This document shows, one piece after another, positions 1 to 5,744 of a stretch of DNA of 9,628 nucleotides. Numbering within the stretch: position 1 is the stretch's first letter; each line of letters opens with the position of its first letter. The DNA comes from Candidatus Cloacimonadota bacterium (GTDB lineage Bacteria; Muiribacteriota; UBA6191; JACPRK01), in contig JAJFLN010000094.1 of the NCBI GenBank assembly GCA_021772705.1, forward strand, positions 1 through 9,628, given 5' to 3'. The notes beneath the pieces were generated by a model. The model had not been told where the DNA came from and did not search any database. It saw nothing but the letters and a program-made list of their open reading frames with translations. The position numbers and the translations under genes were made by a program.

Positions 1-60
1 ATTCTCAACAACCCAGGCTACAATCATCTCTCGCTTCACAGGCACCTCCTGGCCGCTTGA
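1..60 (+). CDS. Possible C-terminal tail of a truncated gene
   Basis: Reading from base 1 in frame 1 gives about 19 codons ending in TGA at 58-60, with the peptide ILNNPGYNHLSLHRHLLAA. It has varied, protein-like composition and would be the end of a gene starting left of the window. The fragment is too short to assign to a family, and nothing on the opposite strand competes convincingly. It may equally be chance. Confidence 0.25.
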   Translation: MLNNPGYNHLSLHRHLLAA

Positions 61-84
61 ACACGACCAGCTTGCAGGTGCCTG
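39..84. repeat. Inverted repeat, possible terminator stem
   Basis: CAGGCACCT (39-47) and its exact reverse complement AGGTGCCTG (76-84) flank a 28-base spacer containing the putative TGA at 58-60. A T-rich stretch (TTCCTTTATT) follows on the plus strand. It could end the truncated upstream gene, but the long loop makes this weak. Confidence 0.3.
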
Positions 85-127
85 TTCCTTTATTCAAGGC
101 TCTTCTCAACGATGCATGGATGCCTCA

Positions 128-154
128 GGGCAGAGCCCCACTACAACAAATTCC
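128..154 (+). repeat. Interspersed repeat, copy 1 (27 bp)
   Basis: A 27-base stretch begins with a small GGGC-AGA-GCCC hairpin and continues into CCCACTACAACAAATTCC. It matches 25 of 27 bases of a second copy at 5644-5670 in the same orientation, also intergenic and also starting with a GC hairpin. The pairing of a short hairpin with a conserved tail suggests a REP- or MITE-like element. This copy lacks the extra upstream hairpin found beside copy 2. Confidence 0.6.
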
Positions 155-262
155 ATATTGTCCCAGAGTATTGTTTCTAGGAGCGGCTTCTGCCTGGGGC
201 CGAGGAAGCGCCGCACGCCTTTGCTCTCGGCAGCGAGTGGTCGGTCGTTTGCCCTGGCATGA

Positions 263-292
263 AAGAGCCACCCCGCTGATCGGGGTGGCTCT
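263..292 (-). terminator. Strong hairpin terminator for the Gly-rich gene
   Basis: A perfect 12-bp stem (264-275 with 281-292) encloses the 5-base loop CTGAT. Read on the minus strand the stem ends in GGCTCT followed by TTCATG, so the run CTCTTTC supplies a short U-rich tail. The plus strand has no T run after it. It lies about 64 bases beyond the third in-frame TGA (356-358) of the minus-strand Gly-rich reading frame, which suggests that transcript runs this far. Confidence 0.6.
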
Positions 293-355
293 GGAAACAG
301 TCCATCAAGGACGAGCTGGGTCGGGGCTCCTCACGGGAGCCGATCAGCCAGTCGG

Positions 356-781
356 TCAGGTGTCACACTCTTCTGGTGGTGCTGCCCCGCTGGTGCCACC
401 TCCTCCTGGGGGGGCGGCTTCCACCTGCTGGATCGGGCCGCCGATCGGAGGGACTGAGGCGGAGTCGCTTCCTCCTTCTATCAACTGGATTGAACCGCCG
501 ATGGGAGGTATCGAATCGCTGTCGAGGGTGAGCTGGTCATCGGTGCCGTCCTTACCGGCGTCCGAATCGGAGCCGTCCAGGACGGGTGAGGACTCATCGG
601 TGGGAGCCGCAGGGCCCGTGGCCGCCGTGAATCCGTCGCCGGTGGGGGTGGAGCCGCCAGACTGGCCGCCAGGAGTGGGTCACGTACCCCCTCCGCCGCC
701 ACCGGTCTGGCCGGACGTACCCGAGGTCAATCCTTCTGTCGGTGCTTTGGGGCCGCCTGACAGGCCGCCGGAGGAGGTGGG
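356..781 (-). other. In-frame continuation of the Gly-rich gene beyond two TGA codons
   Basis: Directly after the TGA at 782-784 the same frame continues with PTSSGGLSGGPKAPTEG and a Gly run to a second TGA at 680-682. It then reads PTPGGQSGGSTPTGDG and a Ser/Asp-rich stretch (including LDGSDSDAGKDGTDDQ), then two similar segments, PPIGGSIQ and PPIGGPIQ, to a third TGA at 356-358. No frameshift is needed over the 426 bases. Composition (Gly, Ser, Thr, Pro, Asp) matches a secreted low-complexity protein and continues the upstream part. With the upstream part the product would be 209 residues, with TGA at codons 68 and 102. The terminator hairpin sits just after the last TGA. It may be readthrough, a recently decayed gene or a duplicated tail; TGA is a normal stop in the neighbouring genes. 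Confidence 0.5.
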
Positions 782-985
782 TCAGCCACCGCCGGAGCTG
801 CCACCCCCAAAGCTGCCGCCCCCCAGGCTTCCGCCGCCGAAGTTTCCACCACCGAAGTTCGAGCCGCCCAGGGAACTCCCGCCGAGACCGGCGAGGTTGG
901 CCCCTCCGATACCTCCGCCGCAGCCCAGGTCAGAGAGGGCGAGTACTGCTAGCACCGCTGCGAAATAGTTCCTCTTGTTCAGCAT
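782..985 (-). CDS. Gly-rich secreted or lipoprotein, short form
   Basis: A 67-residue product if the first TGA is obeyed. The N-terminus MLNKRNYF carries a basic n-region, followed by a hydrophobic core AAVLAVLAL and then SDLGC, a signal-peptide layout with a poor lipobox (Asp at -3), so lipidation is uncertain. The rest is a repetitive Gly/Ser/Asn/Phe tract of short units such as LGGSNFGGG, ending in GGGSSGGG. The ATG at 985 is preferred because AGGAG lies 4 bases upstream. An in-frame ATG at 1003 has no ribosome-binding site, and extension further upstream gives non-protein-like sequence. The function is unknown. Gly-rich exported proteins are often structural or surface components, but nothing here shows a role. 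The same frame continues past the stop (see 356-781), so the true product may be longer. Confidence 0.55.
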   Translation of the reverse strand: MLNKRNYFAAVLAVLALSDLGCGGGIGGANLAGLGGSSLGGSNFGGGNFGGGSLGGGSFGGGSSGGG

Positions 986-1056
986 GCTGCTCCTGATGTC
1001 CATGCGGCCCGAGAGGGCCGGCGATTCGGTACGAGAAGTCGATGCTAGCTGTAACA

Positions 1057-1072
1057 AGCACGTAGGATGCCA
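1057..1072 (-). promoter_or_regulatory. Candidate sigma-54 (-24/-12) promoter
   Basis: On the minus strand the sequence TGGCATCCTACGTGCT has GG and GC separated by exactly 10 bases, the spacing required by sigma-54. The -24 half matches TGGCA and the -12 half is GTGC instead of TTGC. It lies about 70 bases upstream of the Gly-rich gene start at 985. A single short-motif match in GC-rich DNA could be chance, and no enhancer-binding protein is encoded nearby. Confidence 0.25.
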
Positions 1073-1294
1073 TGAGTCAGGTCTCCTGATTTCATGGGGC
1101 GTGTCGGAGATCACAAAGGCGACGGGAGAACAGGAAACCTCCCATGCCGGGTTGGTTTTCTTCCCCTCAACCAGCCCGTCACTGTTGATTTGCCGGCGGC
1201 TCAGGCCGGCAGCTATCGGTTCTCCTGCGGGATGGACATGTACGACGACACCCTCGTCGTTCAATAACGCAAGGGACGTTTGACGAACACTCAG

Positions 1295-1319
1295 GCCCGG
1301 CGGCGCTGCTGCCGGGCCC
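1295..1319. terminator. Strong GC hairpin, terminator-like without a T run
   Basis: GGCCCGGCGGC (1295-1305) pairs with GCTGCCGGGCC (1309-1319) around the loop GCT, giving 11 pairs including one G-U. Neither side carries a clear T tract, so intrinsic termination is unproven. It may be a leader structure or part of a small RNA. Confidence 0.3.
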
Positions 1320-1444
1320 GCCTTGTCATTACATGACCGACTTGATGGAAGGGACTCCTGGAGTTGGCCGCCACGCACTGCTACGGCAAGGATCGGCGGC
1401 GGAGCGATACGTCGATCTCGACTGTTTCGTCGAGTTGCCGGAAC

Positions 1445-1468
1445 CCTCCTTTCGAGGGAGGTTTTGTT
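1445..1468 (+). terminator. Possible intrinsic terminator or attenuator in a leader
   Basis: CCTCC (1445-1449) and GGAGG (1457-1461) form a short stem followed at once by TTTTGTT (1462-1468). Another hairpin, CTCGAC/GTCGAG (1417-1434), precedes it. The arrangement, 119 bases before the small membrane protein start at 1587, could be an attenuator or the end of a short upstream RNA. The stem is only 5 bp. Confidence 0.3.
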
Positions 1469-1586
1469 GACTCTCCGCATGAGCACGCCGATCCCGACGC
1501 GAGAGTCCATGAACGCGAGGGGTGGCTTGAAAAATGCTTTGCTACTTCCTGAAGCCAAACGAACTGATAGCGAAGGAGCGGCTGAA

Positions 1587-1829
1587 ATGGACCCCGACAT
1601 TCGTCAGACACTGGACGAAGTTCTACTCGTGTTGAAACTTGTTACCGTACTCCTGTTAGTATTCGTTTTCGGCGGGGCTGTGTCGTCCTACGGCGAGAGG
1701 CCCATTCAAGGTGACCCCCCAGTTGCCGAATCGACCATGGGAATGCCCTTGACGCCGGATCACTCGGCCTGGAATCGTTCGGATAGACACGAAGTGCCGA
1801 GACTCACCTCGATTCCCACAGCCGATTGA
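1587..1829 (+). CDS. Small single-pass membrane protein, first gene of the sensor kinase unit
   Basis: An 80-residue protein. The ATG at 1587 is chosen because AAGGAG lies 8 bases upstream; the open frame runs back to 1323, but that part is Arg-rich and has no translation signal. The N-terminus MDPDIRQTLDEVLLVLKL is an acidic amphipathic start running into a hydrophobic segment (about residues 15-34, with VTVLLLVFVFGG). A polar, Pro-containing tail follows with no recognised domain. The gene lies 50 bases upstream of the histidine kinase on the same strand, so the two are probably co-transcribed. A role as a membrane partner or signal modulator of that kinase is inferred from position only. 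I do not recognise the family. Confidence 0.6.
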   Translation: MDPDIRQTLDEVLLVLKLVTVLLLVFVFGGAVSSYGERPIQGDPPVAESTMGMPLTPDHSAWNRSDRHEVPRLTSIPTAD

Positions 1830-1879
1830 CTTCGATCACTTCTCCTCCCGGAGCGGTGCGGGAGAAAGGATGATCTGAT

Positions 1880-3313
1880 ATGAAGCGGAAGATCACGAGG
1901 CTCGCCCTGACCATCGTGGTCTTCTTTGCCGTGACCGCAGGACTCCTGCAATATGTGAGGGAGGTGAACCACCTGCTGGGCATGGCCCGCAGCGAGCTGC
2001 TGATCATAGCCCGGACCACCGTCCTTACCCTGGGTGAAGATGTGGCGGAGCGAGTGGCTGGCGAACTTCCGATTGACCCGGTGGTAACTCGTTTGAAACG
2101 GAGCCAGGATCTGTATGGCTCCGAAGAGCAGTTGTACTTGATCGTGTTCGAGTCGGCCGGGGCTCGCATTGCGATCCATCCAAGTCGGGAATCCCTCGAA
2201 GGCCAGTCCTTTGTGAAGTCGTTCGATCTCGATCGTGTGAGGAACGGCGGGACAGTGACCCTGACCGGCGCGCGAGGCCTCCAGGGGAAGAGCAGCAACT
2301 TCGCCTTCGCTCCGGTGTTCGACCCAAAGGGGAAGACCATCGGAGCCTTGGTCGTGGAGAGCGAGGCCTCACGGTTGTATCGCGTCCTCAGTCTCGACGC
2401 GCTGCTTCTGGCCTGCGTGTTATTGCTGGGGGTGAGCTTCACCTTGCTGATGTCGCACAGACTGGTCAGGAACGTGGTCCGGCCACTGACTGAACTGATT
2501 GACGCGGTCGATGCTGCAGGCGATGGCGATTACTCCCACCCCCTGCCGCTCCAGGCTGAGGATGAGATCGGACATCTGGCTCGTAGGTTCGACCGGATGC
2601 GTAAGCTCACTCAGAAGGCTCGCCAGGATGAGAGACTCGCCGCGGTGGGACAGATGGTCGGATCTCTGGTGCATGATCTCCGAAATCCCGTCACTGTCGT
2701 CACCGGGATGGCGGACCTGATCGCTATCGAAGAGGATCCAGTCGAACGGAGAGAGATGACGGACAGTATCCGCAGATCGGCGGATCGCATGTCCGCGCTG
2801 TGTAACGATGTACTGGACTTCACCCGGGGAAGTTCTCAGCTCCAGATCGCCGAGTATGACCCGGTTGCCCTTGTAAAGGAGATCTTCACGGATCTCTCAG
2901 CTGTCGCGGAGCTCCACGAGGTCGAATGCCACATCGAAAGACAGGTGGATGTGGTCATCTCCGGCGACCGGGAGAAGATCCGGCGTGTCATCGAGAATCT
3001 CGTCAAGAACGGCATCGAGGCCTCGGAGCCGGGCGGACGTCTCGATGTCTCGTTGGCACGCTCCGGCGACTCCCTGGAGTTCGCCATCCGGGATCGAGGC
3101 AATGGCATACCCTCTGAGATAGCCGAGCACCTCTTCGAGCCGTTCATCACGCAGGGAAAGAAGAACGGCACGGGTCTCGGTCTCGCGATCGTAAAGAGCA
3201 TCGTCGAGGCCCACGGAGGCGAGATTGAATTCGAAACAGAAGCTGGGAAGGGCACTACGTTCCGCGTTCAGCTTCCGCTCGTGACGCTCTCCGACAGTGA
3301 CGTGGAGGCCTGA
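1880..3313 (+). CDS. Membrane sensor histidine kinase (HAMP-HisKA-HATPase), orphan
   Basis: A 477-residue two-component sensor kinase that would sense an extracytoplasmic signal and autophosphorylate on His for transfer to a response regulator. Visible parts: TM1 at about residues 8-26; an extracytoplasmic region at about 27-172 with Cache-like features (FAPVFDPKGKTIGALVVES near its end); TM2 at about 174-193; HAMP at about 195-248; HisKA H-box LVHDLRNP with phospho-acceptor H265; N-box ENLVKNGIEA (N377); G1 box RDRGNGIP (D405); F box LFEPFIT; and G2 box NGTGLGLAIVKSIVEAHGG. All catalytic motifs are intact. AAAGGA lies 9 bases before the ATG. No response regulator is encoded in the window, so its partner is elsewhere. 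It follows the small membrane protein at 1587-1829 by 50 bases and ends in TGA, with the next gene convergent. The ligand is unknown. Confidence 0.92.
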   Translation: MKRKITRLALTIVVFFAVTAGLLQYVREVNHLLGMARSELLIIARTTVLTLGEDVAERVAGELPIDPVVTRLKRSQDLYGSEEQLYLIVFESAGARIAIHPSRESLEGQSFVKSFDLDRVRNGGTVTLTGARGLQGKSSNFAFAPVFDPKGKTIGALVVESEASRLYRVLSLDALLLACVLLLGVSFTLLMSHRLVRNVVRPLTELIDAVDAAGDGDYSHPLPLQAEDEIGHLARRFDRMRKLTQKARQDERLAAVGQMVGSLVHDLRNPVTVVTGMADLIAIEEDPVERREMTDSIRRSADRMSALCNDVLDFTRGSSQLQIAEYDPVALVKEIFTDLSAVAELHEVECHIERQVDVVISGDREKIRRVIENLVKNGIEASEPGGRLDVSLARSGDSLEFAIRDRGNGIPSEIAEHLFEPFITQGKKNGTGLGLAIVKSIVEAHGGEIEFETEAGKGTTFRVQLPLVTLSDSDVEA

Positions 3314-3563
3314 TCAGTTTACCTCGCAGGGCGTGAGGCGGGCGAGCAGTCCCGTTACTCGACGTTTCGGTCGACGGCGACCAAGTTCGCTGCTTCTGTT
3401 CCACCACGGAAAGCCACTTCTGGCGAGCGATGCCATCAGCTCACTCACTTCTGGAACCGTCGCCGCTGACGAGCTCATTCGCTCACTCCAGGGTGGAGGC
3501 AAACCCACCACTCCCGGACGAGCCTCCCGAGGGAGGTGAAGCCCCTGGAATGGAACTGACCGG

Positions 3564-5204
3564 TCAATGTTCCGGTGTGGTGGCGGCGAACCGGGCGATC
3601 ATCCAGTCCGTGAGCAATTCCACGGGGGCGCGATCGTCCACGAGGACCGCCGTGTCCGGCGGAACCGATACGGGGCTGAAGTCGCCCATGCGGCGTTTCA
3701 GCAGGTCCTGGAGGTAGCTGTTGTTGCTCTCCGCCACGACCCTTTGGGCCAAACTGCCAGCGACCGTCGGGTCGAGCCGCTCCAGAGAAAGCGATGGCCT
3801 GCCGGCGATTATCACATAGTGATCGAAGCCGGCTCCCGGCGGGTTCTTGACCGTCATCATGGATGCGGCTCCGAATACGGACTTTACTGTCGCCTTTATC
3901 CCCTGCAATACAGCGCCCTCACTGCTCATGGACCCGACGTTGATACTCATGAGTCCACCTGGGGCAAGGTGACTTCGGATCAGAGAGAAGTACTCCTGCG
4001 TGGCAAGATGAAACGGAATGTAGGGTTGCCGGTAGGCGTCGCACATGATCAGGTCCCACTGCCTGTCCGATCGGGCAAGGAACATCCTGCCGTCCATCAC
4101 ATGGACCTTCAGGCTTGGAGCGTTCATGTCGAAGTACTTCCGGCCCAGTTCGACGATCCGGCCGTCGATCTCGACACCGTCGATCCTAAGATCGAAAAGG
4201 GAACTGTAGAAGTGATCAAGCTGCTGGCTCATGGTCCCGGCGGCTAGCCCGATGATGAGAATGTCGAGGGAGTGACCTGCCGGTCTACCGAGCAGCAGCG
4301 GCAGAGCGTTCATAGAGTCCCAGACAGAGCCGACCAGGGGATACCAGGCCGACCCCCGGTCTGAATCGTGAATCGAATGTACCGCGTGCCCCTCGTTCAG
4401 AGCGAGCAGGGTGCGGGTTCCCTTTCTCTGCACCTGGATGTAGTGATACAGCGACTCATCCTCCTCAATCAGGACGGCTCCAGGGCTGGTGGCATGGGTG
4501 AGGGGCATCGCCCCAAAGGGGACTACACTGACCATGTAGACTGCGACCGGGACAGCCAGAGCCGCCCTTCGGGCCAGGCCGATGGCACCGGTCACGATCA
4601 AGACAGCAGCGAAGGAGAGGATCGTCCTTCGGGTCCCCAGGGACGGGATGGCAATCAGAGATGGAAGGAAGGTCCCCAAGATGCTCCCTGCCGTCGAGAG
4701 GGCGTAGAGGCTGCCGGCCGTGGCCCCCAGGGCTTCCTCACCTTTGGCGGCGAGACGGATGGCGAAGGGACTGACCATTCCAAGTAGAGTCATGGGGACG
4801 GCGAAGAGACCGGTTGTCGCCAGCAGGCTTCCGATCATAACGGGAGCTTGCTTCTGCAGGATCGCCTCTCGGGAGAGAGACATCACGGGATGCGCGATGA
4901 ACGGGAGCGCCGCCGTTGTCAGGCCGGCGAAGATAATGATCCTGTGGAGTATCTGGGTTGACGGGTGGCGATCGGCGATGCGTCCCCCGATCCAGTAGCC
5001 CAGGGATAGGCCCGTCATCATGGCGCCGATGAGGTTGGTCCAGACAAACAGGGATGTCCCGAAGAACGGGGCGAGGAGTCGGGAGGCAGACATCTCCAGC
5101 CCCATGATCGACATCCCGCACAGAAAGACGGTAGCTTGAAGCATCCTGCCGGAGTGAGGGGCGACCTCTTCGGACTCTGCGTTGCTTACATTGGGATGAG
5201 TCAT
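3564..5204 (-). CDS. Fused multi-pass membrane / spermidine synthase-like protein
   Basis: A 546-residue protein. Residues about 20-235 hold roughly seven hydrophobic segments, including motifs such as GLSLGYWIGGRIADR that resemble the transporter-like half of fused MFS/spermidine synthase proteins. From about residue 300 a Rossmann fold like spermidine synthase follows: IGLAAGT (319-324) at the SAM-type glycine loop, VEID (E345) as the acidic nucleoside ligand, HVMDGR (D371), and CDAYRQPYIPF with D389 at the catalytic Asp position. The glycine loop is less Gly-rich than in classical SpeE, so true aminopropyltransferase activity is uncertain. No speD, speA or other polyamine gene is adjacent. 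The ATG at 5204 follows GAGAGG repeats that can serve as ribosome-binding site. The gene converges on the histidine kinase with a 250-base gap that has no gene. Confidence 0.85.
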   Translation of the reverse strand: MTHPNVSNAESEEVAPHSGRMLQATVFLCGMSIMGLEMSASRLLAPFFGTSLFVWTNLIGAMMTGLSLGYWIGGRIADRHPSTQILHRIIIFAGLTTAALPFIAHPVMSLSREAILQKQAPVMIGSLLATTGLFAVPMTLLGMVSPFAIRLAAKGEEALGATAGSLYALSTAGSILGTFLPSLIAIPSLGTRRTILSFAAVLIVTGAIGLARRAALAVPVAVYMVSVVPFGAMPLTHATSPGAVLIEEDESLYHYIQVQRKGTRTLLALNEGHAVHSIHDSDRGSAWYPLVGSVWDSMNALPLLLGRPAGHSLDILIIGLAAGTMSQQLDHFYSSLFDLRIDGVEIDGRIVELGRKYFDMNAPSLKVHVMDGRMFLARSDRQWDLIMCDAYRQPYIPFHLATQEYFSLIRSHLAPGGLMSINVGSMSSEGAVLQGIKATVKSVFGAASMMTVKNPPGAGFDHYVIIAGRPSLSLERLDPTVAGSLAQRVVAESNNSYLQDLLKRRMGDFSPVSVPPDTAVLVDDRAPVELLTDWMIARFAATTPEH

Positions 5205-5221
5205 CCTCTCATCCTCTCATC
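5201..5221 (-). promoter_or_regulatory. Tandem GATGAGAG leader with ATGA-linked mini-ORFs at the gene start
   Basis: On the minus strand the start region reads GATGAGAG twice and then GATGAC. Each repeat contains ATG-AGA-GGA-TGA, a three-codon frame (Met-Arg-Gly-stop) whose TGA overlaps the next ATG as ATGA. The chain ends at the ATG (5204) of the fused membrane/SpeE-like gene. Each GAGAGG also acts as a Shine-Dalgarno-like motif 8 bases before the ATG after next. This could support termination-reinitiation or slippage-driven phase variation of translation; both are inference. Confidence 0.4.
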
Positions 5222-5250
5222 GCCGGGGGCCGTTGTCGCTGATAACGTAA

Positions 5251-5364
5251 GGTGCCCGAACTGTCAGGGCAGCGGTGCGGTTGGCGGTCGAGCCGCTGTA
5301 CGAGCCGACGTTCCGTGAGGCGAGCCATGGACTTCGTCCGGGACGGAGTTGCCAGACGGCGATT
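5251..5364 (+). pseudogene. Group II intron reverse transcriptase fragment
   Basis: About 38 codons follow a TAA at 5248-5250 and contain VRLAVEPLYEPTF and then REASHGLRPGRSCQTAI. This closely resembles the conserved early region of group II intron-encoded reverse transcriptases, where the consensus is roughly LEPIYEPxFxxxSYGFRPGRSCHxAI. The catalytic YADD box, maturase and endonuclease parts are absent, so this is a relic. No intron domain V or other intron RNA structure was recognised nearby. It sits between two intact genes in a stretch of scraps and marks a past insertion or recombination. Confidence 0.6.
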
Positions 5365-5697
5365 ACCGCAGCCCGACCTGAGGAACGGGACTTCGTCGGA
5401 TTCCGGTTGGTAGTTGACCCAGAAACCGATGAAGTCGATATCTTGTTTCCGCCCGGAAACGAATTAGTGGAAGGAACGTTTGAAAACGCGGGCTCTGCCC
5501 TCGAACTCCCGCCAGGGGCCATTGGCCTCTGGACCCCGATGAACAAGTCGAGCTTTCGTGGTTCATTCAAGTGTTCATCAGCACTCTCAGTCGCACCAGT
5601 CCAATTGGGGGTTTGGGGGAGATGGCTCCCCCAACGGGGTGTGGGGCTGAGCCCCACTACAACAAACTCCGTCCTATCTCACCGACATTGCACTTAG
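5365..5697 (+). pseudogene. FGE/sulfatase-modifying-like C-terminal scrap fused to the RT fragment
   Basis: In the same open frame as the reverse transcriptase relic the sequence changes to ARPEERDFVGFRLVVDPE. This resembles the final strand of FGE-sulfatase (SUMF1-type) domains, which typically end in GFRLV or GFRVV. The tail that follows (DILFPPGNELVEGTF and on to TAG at 5695-5697) is not recognised, and its last third is the hairpin repeat. Base composition at about 5415-5495 is visibly more AT-rich than in the neighbours. The whole frame has no plausible start, so it is best read as debris rather than a working gene. The family call rests on a short motif and is tentative. Confidence 0.4.
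5605..5670 (+). repeat. Hairpin repeat element, copy 2 with two stems
   Basis: Two adjacent hairpins, TTGGGGGAG-ATGG-CTCCCCCAA (5613-5634, 9-bp stem) and GTGGGGC-TGA-GCCCCAC (5641-5657, 7-bp stem), are followed by TACAACAAACTCC. Bases 5644-5670 match 128-154 at 25 of 27 positions. Twin hairpins with a conserved flank are typical of REP- or MITE-like dispersed elements. This copy lies in the region just upstream of the Ser/Thr kinase gene. Confidence 0.6.
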
Positions 5698-5710
5698 ACT
5701 GAGAAAGTGC
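5690..5710 (+). promoter_or_regulatory. Inverted repeat just upstream of the kinase gene
   Basis: GCACTT (5690-5695) and its exact reverse complement AAGTGC (5705-5710) flank 9 bases, 34 bases before the preferred ATG at 5745. The size and spacing suit a dimeric repressor operator, but no regulator is encoded nearby and no promoter boxes were identified. Confidence 0.25.
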
Positions 5711-5744
5711 TTTCGTGCCCAGGAGGGCGGCAGAGACGATCGAG

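Larger units (their letters stand above)
986..1586. other. Divergent intergenic region with several hairpins
   Basis: About 600 bases between the minus-strand Gly-rich gene and the plus-strand small membrane protein contain no convincing gene. Frames open here have erratic composition, no ribosome-binding sites and no recognisable domains. Structures seen: CGGCCC-GAGA-GGGCCG (1005-1020), just upstream of the Gly-rich ribosome-binding site; a 7-bp perfect stem ACGACGA/TCGTCGT (1242-1260); an 11-bp stem with one G-U pair (1295-1319); CTCGAC/GTCGAG (1417-1434); and a hairpin plus T run at 1445-1468. The spacing suggests structured untranslated leaders or a small RNA, but no known riboswitch consensus was recognised. 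Confidence 0.4.

Noticed and set aside
782..960. Repeated GGC/GGT units considered as a CRISPR or satellite array.
   Set aside because: They are short codon-level repeats inside the Gly-rich coding frame without uniform repeat or spacer lengths.
57..968. A 303-codon plus-strand open frame rich in Pro (PPPKLPPPRLPPPKF).
   Set aside because: It is the antisense of the Gly-rich minus-strand frame, starts at a TTG without a ribosome-binding site, and runs through the terminator hairpin and the repeat copy. The minus strand has the signal peptide and AGGAG.
356..985. Genome-wide recoding of TGA (as Trp or Gly) or selenocysteine insertion to explain the internal TGA codons.
   Set aside because: Three neighbouring full-length genes end in TGA and use TGG for Trp. 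No selenocysteine-type hairpin is evident directly after either TGA, and the context is low-complexity Gly-rich rather than redox-active.
975..1283. A 102-codon plus-strand open frame.
   Set aside because: No ribosome-binding site, no recognisable domain, and it overlaps the start and leader of the Gly-rich gene antisense.
1323..1586. Upstream extension of the small membrane protein.
   Set aside because: Arg-rich, no translation signal, and it crosses two hairpins; the ATG at 1587 has AAGGAG at good spacing.
986..1600. N-terminal extension of the Gly-rich minus-strand frame.
   Set aside because: Composition is erratic and there is no ribosome-binding site; the signal peptide begins at the ATG at 985.
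3314..3511. A 65-codon minus-strand frame between the convergent genes, containing SLARSGFPWWNRSS, considered as a transposase relic.
   Set aside because: The resemblance to IS66-type small proteins was only in general composition; no motif could be matched, so it is treated as non-coding.
3567..4247. A 226-codon plus-strand open frame.
   Set aside because: It lies entirely antisense within the spermidine-synthase-like domain, whose motifs are clear on the minus strand.
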